This document shows positions 15,513 through 22,581 of a stretch of 64,000 nucleotides of DNA, piece by piece. The stretch comes from Variovorax gracilis (GTDB taxonomy: Bacteria > Pseudomonadota > Gammaproteobacteria > Burkholderiales > Burkholderiaceae_C). Below the pieces are notes generated by a model that was not told where the DNA came from, ran no database searches, and saw nothing but the letters and a program-made list of their open reading frames with translations. The position numbers were made by a program, and so were the translations under genes. The stretch spans positions 162,370-226,369 of the forward strand of contig NZ_JASZYF010000010.1 of the NCBI RefSeq assembly GCF_030317115.1, given 5' to 3'. Numbering within the stretch: the first letter of the stretch is position 1; every line of letters begins with the position of its first letter.

Positions 15513-16339
15513 GAGCCGTCGACAACGTCATCAACGGGCCCGTCTATGCCGACGTGCCCAAGCCCGTCTTCACGCCCGGCCCGGCCGGCACGCACATCAC
15601 CATCCGGGGACTTACCAAGTACTTCGCGGGCTGGCCGCTTTACGAGAACTTCGACCTCGACATCCCCAAGCACAAGATCGTTTCGGTCTTCGGGCCGAAC
15701 GGCTGCGGGAAGTCGACGCTGATCAACATGATCGCGGGGCTGATCCCGATCGACTCGGGCGAGATCCTGTTCGACGGCAAGTCGCTCAAGGACACCAAGA
15801 TCGGGTACGTGTTCCAGAACTACCGCGAGGCGATGTTCCCGTGGATGCGCACCATCGACAACATCGCCTATCCGCTGAAGCTCGAAGGTCGTTCCAAGGC
15901 CGAGGTGGACCGGCGCATGCAGGAGCTCGTGGCTTCCTTCGACGTCAAGTTCGACCTCAAGCGTTATCCCTACGAATTGTCGGGCGGGCAGCAGCAGACC
16001 GCTTCGATCATGCGCGCGCTGGCGCCGAATCCGGAGGTGCTGTTCCTCGACGAGCCTTTCTCGGCGCTCGACTTCGAGATGACGCTCTTCATCCGCGAGA
16101 AGCTGCAGGAAGTGTTCATGCAGACCGGCACGACGATGCTGCTGGTCTCGCACGACCTGGAGGAGGCCGTGTACCTGGCCGACCAGGTGTTGCTGCTGAC
16201 CAAGCGGCCGACCAAGGTGGCGGAGATCCTGGACTACGGCGATGCGCGACCGCGCACGCTGGAGACGCTGAGTTCGGCAAGCTTCGTCAGCATGAAGAAG
16301 CTGAGCCTGGAAATCTTCCAGCGCGAAGTGCGCCGATGA
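15509..16339 (+). CDS. ABC transporter ATP-binding protein (SsuB/TauB family)
   Basis: A 276-residue ATPase. Walker A is GPNGCGKST (about residues 67-75), Q-loop VFQNYREAMFPWM, signature LSGGQQQ, Walker B VLFLDEP and the switch histidine in LLVSHDLEEAV. It has about 25 extra residues before the ABC domain. It energises the importer encoded with the preceding binding protein and permease. A G/C-rich intergenic repeat follows it before atzG, so the atzGEH genes may be partly uncoupled from this transporter. Confidence 0.93.
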   Translation: MRAVDNVINGPVYADVPKPVFTPGPAGTHITIRGLTKYFAGWPLYENFDLDIPKHKIVSVFGPNGCGKSTLINMIAGLIPIDSGEILFDGKSLKDTKIGYVFQNYREAMFPWMRTIDNIAYPLKLEGRSKAEVDRRMQELVASFDVKFDLKRYPYELSGGQQQTASIMRALAPNPEVLFLDEPFSALDFEMTLFIREKLQEVFMQTGTTMLLVSHDLEEAVYLADQVLLLTKRPTKVAEILDYGDARPRTLETLSSASFVSMKKLSLEIFQREVRR

Positions 16340-16347
16340 ATATGGCA

Positions 16348-16447
16348 CACCCCCAGGCTTGCCCACTTCATGTGGCCGCCCACCCGGTTGCAGGGGGGCA
16401 ACACCAGCGGACCTGCGGAGCCGGTTCCGCGGTGTTTCCCGGACGGG
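16348..16447 (+). repeat. Intergenic G/C-rich repeat, copy B
   Basis: It begins CACCCCCAGGCTTGCCCACT, passes GTGGCCGCC and CAGGGGGGCAACACC, and ends GGTTCCGCGGTGTTTCCCGG. The same blocks in the same order occur in copy A (2781-2899, inverted) and copy C (31283-31390). It splits the transporter genes from atzG. It has no coding potential and its function is unknown. Confidence 0.75.
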
Positions 16448-16502
16448 CATGGCTTCGCCGCCAGTCGCCCGCCAATTGACGCTTAGCGGATCGGAGGATG
16501 GC

Positions 16503-16709
16503 ATGACGCCCGCACAGATCGAATCCCATGTGGATGCCACCTCGGCTGCCCTGGGCCTGCGCTTGCGGCCCGACCACCGTCCCGGCGTCGTGCGCTTCTT
16601 CGGGTTGGCCGCGGAGTTCGCCGCGCTCGTGGAGGCCGTGCCGCTCGGCCCGCACGACGAGTCGGCGGTGAACTTCACGCCGGTCACGCCAAGGGAGCAT
16701 GAAGCATGA
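16503..16709 (+). CDS. atzG: AtzG-like subunit of 1-carboxybiuret hydrolase (DUF4089)
   Basis: A 68-residue acidic helical protein (MTPAQIESHVDATSAALGL, then RPGVVRFFGLAAEFAALVE) of the AtzG/DUF4089 type, related in role to GatC. In Pseudomonas sp. ADP, AtzG forms a complex with AtzE and is needed for its stability. The size is as expected, and its stop overlaps the atzE start (ATGA), as in known atzG-atzE pairs. The ATG at 16503 follows GGAGG-like sequence about 9 bases upstream. Identification rests on size, composition and position, so it is good but not certain. Confidence 0.85.
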   Translation: MTPAQIESHVDATSAALGLRLRPDHRPGVVRFFGLAAEFAALVEAVPLGPHDESAVNFTPVTPREHEA

Positions 16710-18145
16710 GCGCCGCGCCGGACGCCATCGCGGCCCTGCTCCTGAAGGATGGCTGCGCCATGGCGACCGCCGTGCAGTCCAAGGCAGTCAGCGCCGTAGC
16801 GCTTGTTCAGGCCAGCCTGGATCGCATCGAGGCGACGAACGGTCGGGTGAACGCCTTCACCGACGTGGTCCGTGAGCGCGCGCTGCGGCGGGCTGCACAA
16901 ATCGATGCCTCGCTGTTCTCGGACAGGGGCGCTCGCACGCGCGAACTGCCGCTGCTCGGCGTGCCCTTCGCGGTGAAGAACCTGTTCGACATCGCGGGCC
17001 TGCCGACGCTGGCCGGCTCGAAGATCGAGCGCGAGAGCTCCCCGGCGCGCAGCGATGCCGAGCTGGTCCGCAGGCTCGAAAACGCCGGCGCCGTGCTGGT
17101 CGGCGCGCTCAACATGGACGAGTACGCCTACGGCTTCACCACCGAAAACAGCCACGTCGGCGCGGCGCACAACCCGCACGATCTGTCGCGCATTGCCGGT
17201 GGGTCGTCTGGCGGCTCCGGCGCCGCGGTGGCCGCGGGGCAGGTGCCGCTGACGCTGGGTTCGGACACCAACGGATCGATCCGCGTGCCGGCCTCGCTGT
17301 GCGGCGTGTTCGGCCTCAAGCCCACTTTCGGCCGCCTGCCGCGCACGGGCAGCTATCCCTTCGTGTCGAGCCTCGATCACCTGGGTCCCTTCGCGCGCTC
17401 GGTGCGCGATCTCGCGCTGGCCTATGACCTGATGCAGGGACCGGAAACCGCCGGCCTGCACGATCCCGGCTGCGCGCAACGCGCGGTCGAGCCGGTGACG
17501 CCCGCCATCGGACGCGGCCTGCAAGGGCTGCGCATCGGTGTGCTCGGCGGCTACTTTCGCGAACGCGCCCAACCCGAGGCGCTGACCGCCGTCGACGCCG
17601 TCGCGCAGGCCCTGGGCGCGAGCCAGACGGTCGAGCTGCCGATGGTCGAGGCCGGGCGTGCAGCGGCCTTCCTCATCACCAATTCCGAAGGCGCCGCACT
17701 GCACCTGCCGGACCTGCGCACTCGCGCCCAAGACTTCGAGCCTTTGTCGCGCGACCGGTTTCTCGCCGGTGCGCTGCTTCCGGCTGCGTGGATTGCGCGT
17801 GCGCAGCGTGTGCGGCGGCTCTACGCGGAGCAGGTCGGGCGGCTGTTCGAGCGATTCGACGTGCTGCTCGCCGCCGCCACGCCCTGCGCGGCGACGCCCA
17901 TCGGCGCCGAATGGTTCGAGATCAACGGCCAGCGCCTGCCCGTGCGCCCCAGCATGGGCGTGCTGACCCAACCCATCTCGTGCATCGGCCTGCCGGTCTG
18001 CGCCGTGCCGGTGTGGGGCGCCCACCCGGACCTGCCGATCGGCGTGCAGGTCATTGCCGCGCCCTGGAGAGAAGACCTCGTGCTGCGCGTCGCCGCCGCA
18101 CTCGAAGCGGCCGGCGTGGTGCAAGCGCCGGTGGCCGCGCTCTGA
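16706..18145 (+). CDS. atzE: AtzE-like amidase, 1-carboxybiuret hydrolase subunit
   Basis: A 479-residue amidase-signature enzyme with triad Lys91 (FAVKNLFD), Ser167 (GGSSGGSGAA) and nucleophile Ser191 (DTNGSIRVPASLCG). Family members with an AtzG partner hydrolyse 1-carboxybiuret, the unstable product of cyanuric acid ring opening, to 1,3-dicarboxyurea. The alternative is a generic GatA-like amidase; the AtzG-type gene overlapping upstream and the AtzH-type gene 12 bases downstream favour AtzE. The true GatA of this genome is encoded at 32916-34403. No ring-opening enzyme is nearby, so its substrate here could arise by another route. Confidence 0.87.
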   Translation: MSAAPDAIAALLLKDGCAMATAVQSKAVSAVALVQASLDRIEATNGRVNAFTDVVRERALRRAAQIDASLFSDRGARTRELPLLGVPFAVKNLFDIAGLPTLAGSKIERESSPARSDAELVRRLENAGAVLVGALNMDEYAYGFTTENSHVGAAHNPHDLSRIAGGSSGGSGAAVAAGQVPLTLGSDTNGSIRVPASLCGVFGLKPTFGRLPRTGSYPFVSSLDHLGPFARSVRDLALAYDLMQGPETAGLHDPGCAQRAVEPVTPAIGRGLQGLRIGVLGGYFRERAQPEALTAVDAVAQALGASQTVELPMVEAGRAAAFLITNSEGAALHLPDLRTRAQDFEPLSRDRFLAGALLPAAWIARAQRVRRLYAEQVGRLFERFDVLLAAATPCAATPIGAEWFEINGQRLPVRPSMGVLTQPISCIGLPVCAVPVWGAHPDLPIGVQVIAAPWREDLVLRVAAALEAAGVVQAPVAAL

Positions 18146-18157
18146 CAAAAGGAAGCG

Positions 18158-18538
18158 ATGAACACCCCCATCAATCTGCCCGAAGTGTTGGCCGAAGTGA
18201 CGGCCGCCTTCGAGCGCTATGAAGATGCACTCGTCCACAACAAGGTCGAGATCCTCGACGAGCTGTTCTGGAACAGCCCGCACACCTTGCGCTATGGCGC
18301 CACCGAGAACCTCTACGGCTACCAGGAGATCCAGGCCTTTCGTGCATCGCGCCCATCGCAGGGCCTGGCGCGCGAGATCCTGCGCACCGTCATCACGACC
18401 TTCGGCCACGATTTCGCCACCGCCAACGTCGAATTCCGTCGCGAGGGAAGCACAAAGACGGGGCGCCAGAGCCAGACATGGATGCGCACCGCCCAAGGCT
18501 GGCGCGTCGTGGCCGCGCATGTGAGCCTGATCGGCTGA
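18158..18538 (+). CDS. atzH: AtzH-like amidohydrolase (DUF3225, NTF2-like fold)
   Basis: A 126-residue protein of the DUF3225/SnoaL-like type, with FERYEDALVHNKVEILDELF, RYGATENLYGY and a C-terminal QTWMRTAQGWRVVAAHVSLI. In Pseudomonas sp. ADP, AtzH acts on 1,3-dicarboxyurea and prevents loss of nitrogen to urea. It follows atzE by 12 bases with a ribosome site AAGGAAG. Size, motifs and the G-E-H order all agree. Confidence is high. Confidence 0.88.
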   Translation: MNTPINLPEVLAEVTAAFERYEDALVHNKVEILDELFWNSPHTLRYGATENLYGYQEIQAFRASRPSQGLAREILRTVITTFGHDFATANVEFRREGSTKTGRQSQTWMRTAQGWRVVAAHVSLIG

Positions 18539-18587
18539 TTTCTTCGCCAAAACCGTCGATTTGCGCTGGTACGGTTTATGCACACCG

Positions 18588-18606
18588 TCTTGTATCCAAG
18601 ACAGGA
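18588..18606 (+). promoter_or_regulatory. Candidate GntR-family operator upstream of the BMP transporter genes
   Basis: TCTTGTATCCAAGACAGGA matches the site upstream of atzF (11871-11889) at 17 of 19 positions; with one more flanking base it forms the inverted repeat GTCTTG-TATC-CAAGAC (18587-18602). It lies 44 bases before the binding-protein start, in the only sizeable gap between atzH and the BMP genes, and implies a second promoter in the island under the same regulator. Confidence 0.65.
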
Positions 18607-18649
18607 CTACCCGGCCTCCGAACCCTCCCACATCTTCAGGAGCAGCAGC

Positions 18650-19765
18650 ATGAGCCAGTTCAATCGTCGCGATTCCCTCAAGTCCCTTGCAGCACTGGCC
18701 TCCGCCACCACGCTGGGTGGATGGAGTGCCCTCGCCAGCGCGCAGAAGCCGCTGACGGTCGGCGTGATCTACGTCGGCCCGCGCGACGACTACGGCTACA
18801 ACCAGGCACATGCGCAGGCCGCGGCCGAATTGAAGAAGCTGCCCGGCATCAAGGTGGTCGAGGAAGAGAACGTGCCCGAGACCGCGGCCGTGCAGAAGAC
18901 CATGACCGGCATGATCGCGCAGGACGGCGCGGGACTGCTCTTTCCCACGTCCTTCGGCTATTTCGATCCGCACATCCTGGCCGTGGCGCCGAAGAATCCG
19001 GATGTGCGCTTCTCGCATTGCGGGGGTCTCTGGACCGAAGGCAAGCATCCCAAGAACGTGGGCAGTTTCTTCGGCTACATCGACGAGTGCCAGTTCCTCA
19101 ACGGCGTGATCGCCGGCCACATGACGAAGAGCAACAAGATTGCGTTCGTCGCGGCCAAGCCGATCCCGCAGGTGCTGCGCAATATCAACGCCTTCACGAT
19201 GGGCGCACGCTCGGTGAAGCCCGGCATCACTTGCAGCGTGATCTTCACGGGGGACTGGTCGATGGCGGTCAAGGAGGCAGAGGCAACCAACAGCCTCGCC
19301 GACCAGGGCTGCGATGTGTTCACGATGCACGTCGACGGCCCGAAGGTGATCGTCGAGACGGCCGCCAAGCGCGGCAAGATGGTGTGCGGCTACCACGCGA
19401 GCCAGGCCAAGCTGGCTCCCAACGCGTACCTCACCGGCGCTGAATGGAACTGGCTCACGGCGTACAAGACCGTCGTCGAGGCGGCGCAGACCGGCAAGCC
19501 GCATCCGAATTTCCTCCGCGGTGGCCTGAAGGAAGGCTACGTGAAGATGTCGCCCTACGGCCCGATGGTGACCGACGCGGCCAAGAAGAACGCTGACGAC
19601 ATCAAGGCCAAGATGCTCGCCGGCACCTTCGACATCTTCAGCGGCCCGCTGAAGGACAACAAGGGCGCGGTCGTGATCGCGGGTGGCAAGACGCTCAAGC
19701 AGACGGACCTGGAGTTGGAGAAGATGAACTACCTGGTCGAGGGTGTGGTCGGCTCCATCGGATGA
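18650..19765 (+). CDS. BMP-family ABC transporter substrate-binding protein
   Basis: A 371-residue binding protein of the basic membrane protein (BMP/Med) type. A Tat-like leader (FNRRDSLKSLAALASATTLG, about residues 4-23) precedes the fold, which starts LTVGVIYVGPRDDYGYNQAH. Relatives bind nucleosides or other small N-containing compounds. It heads a transporter set (two permeases, one double ATPase) that has the biuret hydrolase gene embedded in it, so biuret or a related ureide is the likely ligand; that is inference. Start 18650 follows a CAGGAG ribosome site. A stable hairpin follows the stop. Confidence 0.87.
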   Translation: MSQFNRRDSLKSLAALASATTLGGWSALASAQKPLTVGVIYVGPRDDYGYNQAHAQAAAELKKLPGIKVVEEENVPETAAVQKTMTGMIAQDGAGLLFPTSFGYFDPHILAVAPKNPDVRFSHCGGLWTEGKHPKNVGSFFGYIDECQFLNGVIAGHMTKSNKIAFVAAKPIPQVLRNINAFTMGARSVKPGITCSVIFTGDWSMAVKEAEATNSLADQGCDVFTMHVDGPKVIVETAAKRGKMVCGYHASQAKLAPNAYLTGAEWNWLTAYKTVVEAAQTGKPHPNFLRGGLKEGYVKMSPYGPMVTDAAKKNADDIKAKMLAGTFDIFSGPLKDNKGAVVIAGGKTLKQTDLELEKMNYLVEGVVGSIG

Positions 19766-19777
19766 AGTGGTTCACCC

Positions 19778-19806
19778 GCCGCGGCATTCCCGGAAGGGGC
19801 TGCGGC
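19778..19806 (+). other. Intercistronic hairpin between binding-protein and permease genes
   Basis: GCCGCGGC (19778-19785) pairs with GCTGCGGC (19799-19806), and an inner CCC/GGG pair closes a GGAA loop. There is no T-run, so it is not a classic terminator. Such hairpins after binding-protein genes commonly protect the upstream mRNA and give more binding protein than permease. The gap is 67 bases. Confidence 0.5.
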
Positions 19807-19832
19807 AGTACTGACTGACCAAGGCCATCATC

Positions 19833-20918
19833 ATGCGAAACACCCTGCGAGAAATCGCACTGCCAGTGTTCGCCATCGCGGCGGCGCTGCTCCTGTTCGG
19901 CGTGTTCGTCTGGTTCGCCGGCGTGAGCCCGCTGGAGGTGTGGGTCATCCTCTTCAAGGGTGCGTTCGGCGACTGGTTCTCCTGGCAGAACACGCTGCAG
20001 CGGGCGGCGCCGTTGATGCTCACGGCGCTGTGCGTCGCGATCCCTGCGCGCGCGGGCCTGGTGATCATCGGCGGTGAGGGCGCGGTCGTGCTGGGCGGCC
20101 TGGCCTGCGCTGCATTGCCGTACCTCTTGCCGCTGCCTGCCCATATGGCAGGCACGGTGGCGCTGTGCATCGCGGGCGCGGTCGCCGGTGCCGCGTGGAT
20201 CGCGCTCGCGGGATGGCTTCGCCAATACCGCGGCATCAACGAGACCATCAGCAGCCTGTTGCTCGCGTATGTCGCGATCGGCCTCTTCAAGCACCTGGTC
20301 GAAGGGGTGCTGCGTGATCCGGCCAGCCTCAACAAACCCGCGACGCGCTCGCTCGCGGACGGGCTGGCGATCGGCGGCATCGGCGGTTCCGATGTGCATT
20401 GGGGGCTGGTGATCGGCGTGGTCGCGTGCCTGGTGTCGGGGCTGTGGCTGAGGGCGACCGCTTCGGGCTTCTCGGTGCGCGTGGTCGGCGGCAATCCGCG
20501 CACCGCGCAACTGGTCGGCCTGCCGGCCAACCGGCTCATCCTCGCGGCCTGCGGTCTGGGCGGCGCCTGTGCCGGTGTCGCCGGTGCGGTGGAGGTGGCG
20601 GCAGTCCATACCAACGCCAATGCGTCGCTGATCGCGGGCTATGGCTACGCGGGCATTCTGGTGTCGTTCATCGCGCGTCACAACCCGGTGGCGGTGATTC
20701 CCGTCGCGATCCTGTTCGGCGGCTTCGGCGCCGCAGGCAGCCTGCTGCAAAGGCGGCTCGGCCTGCCCGACGCGTCGGTGCTGGTGCTGCAGGGGATGGC
20801 TTTCGTGCTGATTCTGGCGAGCGAAGGCTTGCGCATGATCGATTGGAAGGCGCTGTTCAAGAACCGCGCGCCCCTTGTCGCACAGTCCGCGCCGTTGGCG
20901 AAGGAGGTCGCGCAATGA
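19833..20918 (+). CDS. ABC transporter permease, BMP-type system (first)
   Basis: A 361-residue inner-membrane permease of the BPD_transp_2 family (YufP/nucleoside-importer type), with about ten hydrophobic segments and the family blocks GLVIIGGEGAVVLGG, RGINETISSLLLAYVAIG, GGNPRTAQLVGL and AGYGYAGILVSFIARHNPVA. It starts 67 bases after the binding-protein gene and overlaps the next permease by four bases (ATGA). It forms the heterodimeric channel with that permease. Confidence 0.9.
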   Translation: MRNTLREIALPVFAIAAALLLFGVFVWFAGVSPLEVWVILFKGAFGDWFSWQNTLQRAAPLMLTALCVAIPARAGLVIIGGEGAVVLGGLACAALPYLLPLPAHMAGTVALCIAGAVAGAAWIALAGWLRQYRGINETISSLLLAYVAIGLFKHLVEGVLRDPASLNKPATRSLADGLAIGGIGGSDVHWGLVIGVVACLVSGLWLRATASGFSVRVVGGNPRTAQLVGLPANRLILAACGLGGACAGVAGAVEVAAVHTNANASLIAGYGYAGILVSFIARHNPVAVIPVAILFGGFGAAGSLLQRRLGLPDASVLVLQGMAFVLILASEGLRMIDWKALFKNRAPLVAQSAPLAKEVAQ

Positions 20919-21835
20919 CCGCCGACCAATGGATCGCGCTGATTGCCGGCATCGTCGGCGGTGCCTTGCGCGTCGGGGCGCCCTTTCTCTTCGTGAGCCT
21001 GGGCGAGTGCCTGACCGAGAAATCGGGCCGCATCAACCTCGGCCTCGAAGGCGTGCTCGTGCTCTCGGCGATGGCATCTTTCGGCGGCGCATGGCTCACC
21101 GGATCGGCATGGCTGGGCGTGCTGATCGGCGGCATGGTTGGCGCGGCGCTGGCCTTGCTGCACGGCCTGCTGTGTTCGCTCGACCGGGTTAACGACGTCG
21201 CGACCGGCATCGCGCTGATGCTGTTCGGAACTGGTCTTGCGTTCTACCTGGGCAAGCCGTTGATCCAGCCACAGGCGCCGCAACTGCCGGCGATCCCGCT
21301 GGGCAACTGGAGCGACAACCCGGTCATCCGCTCGGCCCTGCAGGTGAATTCGCTGGTGCCCGTCGGCATCGCGCTCGCGGTGCTGCTGTGGTGGGGCTTT
21401 GCGCGCACGCGCGCCGGCCTGCTCGTGCGCATGGCCGGCGATTCGGCGAACGCGACGCGCGCGTTGGGCTACTCCGTCGCCGGTTTGCGCGTCGCGGCCA
21501 CCACGGCGGGCGGCTTCATCGCAGGGTTGGGAGGCGCATCGCTCACCCTGTTCTATCCGGGCAGTTGGAACGAAGGCATCTCCAGCGGGCAGGGCCTGAT
21601 TGCGGTGGCGCTGGTGATCTTTGCGCGCTGGAGCCCGCTGCGATGCATCGGCGCGGCGCTGCTCTTCGGCGGCGCGGGCGCCATCGGTCCCGCGCTGCAA
21701 TCGATCGGCGTGGGCTGGGGGTATCACCTCTTCAACACCGTGCCCTATGTGCTCACGCTCGTTATCCTCGTGCTGACGTGCAAGCCGGGCAGCGTGGCCG
21801 CAGGAAGTCCCGGCGAGCTTTCGTCCACACGTTGA
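20915..21835 (+). CDS. ABC transporter permease, BMP-type system (second)
   Basis: A 306-residue BPD_transp_2 permease (YufQ type). Landmarks are SLGECLTEKSGRINLGLEG near the start, RVNDVATGIALMLFGTGLA, MAGDSANATRALGYSVAGLR and FARWSPLRCIGAALLFGG. It partners the preceding permease, whose stop it overlaps, and ends 11 bases before biuH. Start ATG 20915 is preceded by AAGGAGG, a strong ribosome site. Confidence 0.9.
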   Translation: MTADQWIALIAGIVGGALRVGAPFLFVSLGECLTEKSGRINLGLEGVLVLSAMASFGGAWLTGSAWLGVLIGGMVGAALALLHGLLCSLDRVNDVATGIALMLFGTGLAFYLGKPLIQPQAPQLPAIPLGNWSDNPVIRSALQVNSLVPVGIALAVLLWWGFARTRAGLLVRMAGDSANATRALGYSVAGLRVAATTAGGFIAGLGGASLTLFYPGSWNEGISSGQGLIAVALVIFARWSPLRCIGAALLFGGAGAIGPALQSIGVGWGYHLFNTVPYVLTLVILVLTCKPGSVAAGSPGELSSTR

Positions 21836-21846
21836 ACTGCCGACCC

Positions 21847-22563
21847 ATGAGTGCTTCCACAACGCCACCCGAGTGCTTCGTCGCCGCCAACCCGTACCCG
21901 TGGCCCTACAACGGCGCGCTGCGGCCCGACAACACCGCGCTCATCGTGATCGACATGCAGACGGACTTCTGCGGCAAGGGCGGGTATGTCGATGTGATGG
22001 GCTACGACCTCTCGCTGGTGCAGGCGCCGATCGAGCCGATTGCGCGCACGCTGGCGCGGTTGCGGCCGCTGGGCTTTCACATCATCCACACGCGCGAGGG
22101 GCATCGCCCCGATCTCGCCGACCTGCCGGCCAACAAGCGCTGGCGTTCGCGGCAGATCGGTGCCGAGGGCGTTGGCATCGGCGACGCAGGGCCGTGCGGG
22201 CGCATCCTGGTTCGCGGCGAGCCGGGGTGGGAAATCATCCCTGCGCTCGCGCCGCTCGACGGTGAAGTCGTCATCGACAAGCCGGGCAAGGGATCGTTCT
22301 ACGCAACGGACCTCGAACTGGTGCTGCGCACCCGCGGCATCGAGAACCTGATCCTGGCCGGCATCACGACCGACGTGTGCGTGCACACGACGATGCGTGA
22401 CGCCAACGACCGCGGGTTCGAGTGTCTGCTGCTGTCGGATTGCACGGCGGCGACCGACCATGGCAACCATCTCGCGGCGCTCAAGATGATCACCATGCAG
22501 GGCGGCGTGTTCGGTGCGCATGCGCCCTCGGGTGCCTTGCTCGACGCGCTGTCGGCGTTTTAG
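21847..22563 (+). CDS. biuH: Biuret hydrolase (isochorismatase-like cysteine hydrolase)
   Basis: A 238-residue isochorismatase-fold enzyme. The catalytic triad is Asp36 (VIDMQTDFCGKGG), Lys145 (VIDKPGKGSF) and Cys178 (ITTDVCVHTTMRDAND). These correspond to Asp36, Lys142 and Cys175 reported for biuret hydrolase BiuH of Rhizobium, and the blocks PYPWPYNGALRPDN, HTREGHRPDLADLPANKRW and GEPGWEIIP agree with that enzyme as I recall it. BiuH converts biuret to allophanate and ammonia, feeding AtzF encoded at the start of the island. The gene sits between the permease and ATPase genes of the BMP transporter. A ureidoacrylate hydrolase (RutB-like) is the alternative. Confidence is high. Confidence 0.88.
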   Translation: MSASTTPPECFVAANPYPWPYNGALRPDNTALIVIDMQTDFCGKGGYVDVMGYDLSLVQAPIEPIARTLARLRPLGFHIIHTREGHRPDLADLPANKRWRSRQIGAEGVGIGDAGPCGRILVRGEPGWEIIPALAPLDGEVVIDKPGKGSFYATDLELVLRTRGIENLILAGITTDVCVHTTMRDANDRGFECLLLSDCTAATDHGNHLAALKMITMQGGVFGAHAPSGALLDALSAF

Positions 22564-22581
22564 GACGGAGAGGTCCCGCAC

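Noticed and set aside
15449..19504. Very long minus-strand open frame (about 1,350 codons) opposite the ABC transporter and atz genes
   Set aside because: It is antisense to several well-supported genes, has low-complexity Arg/His/Ala/Gly composition and no recognisable domain; such frames arise from high-GC codon bias.
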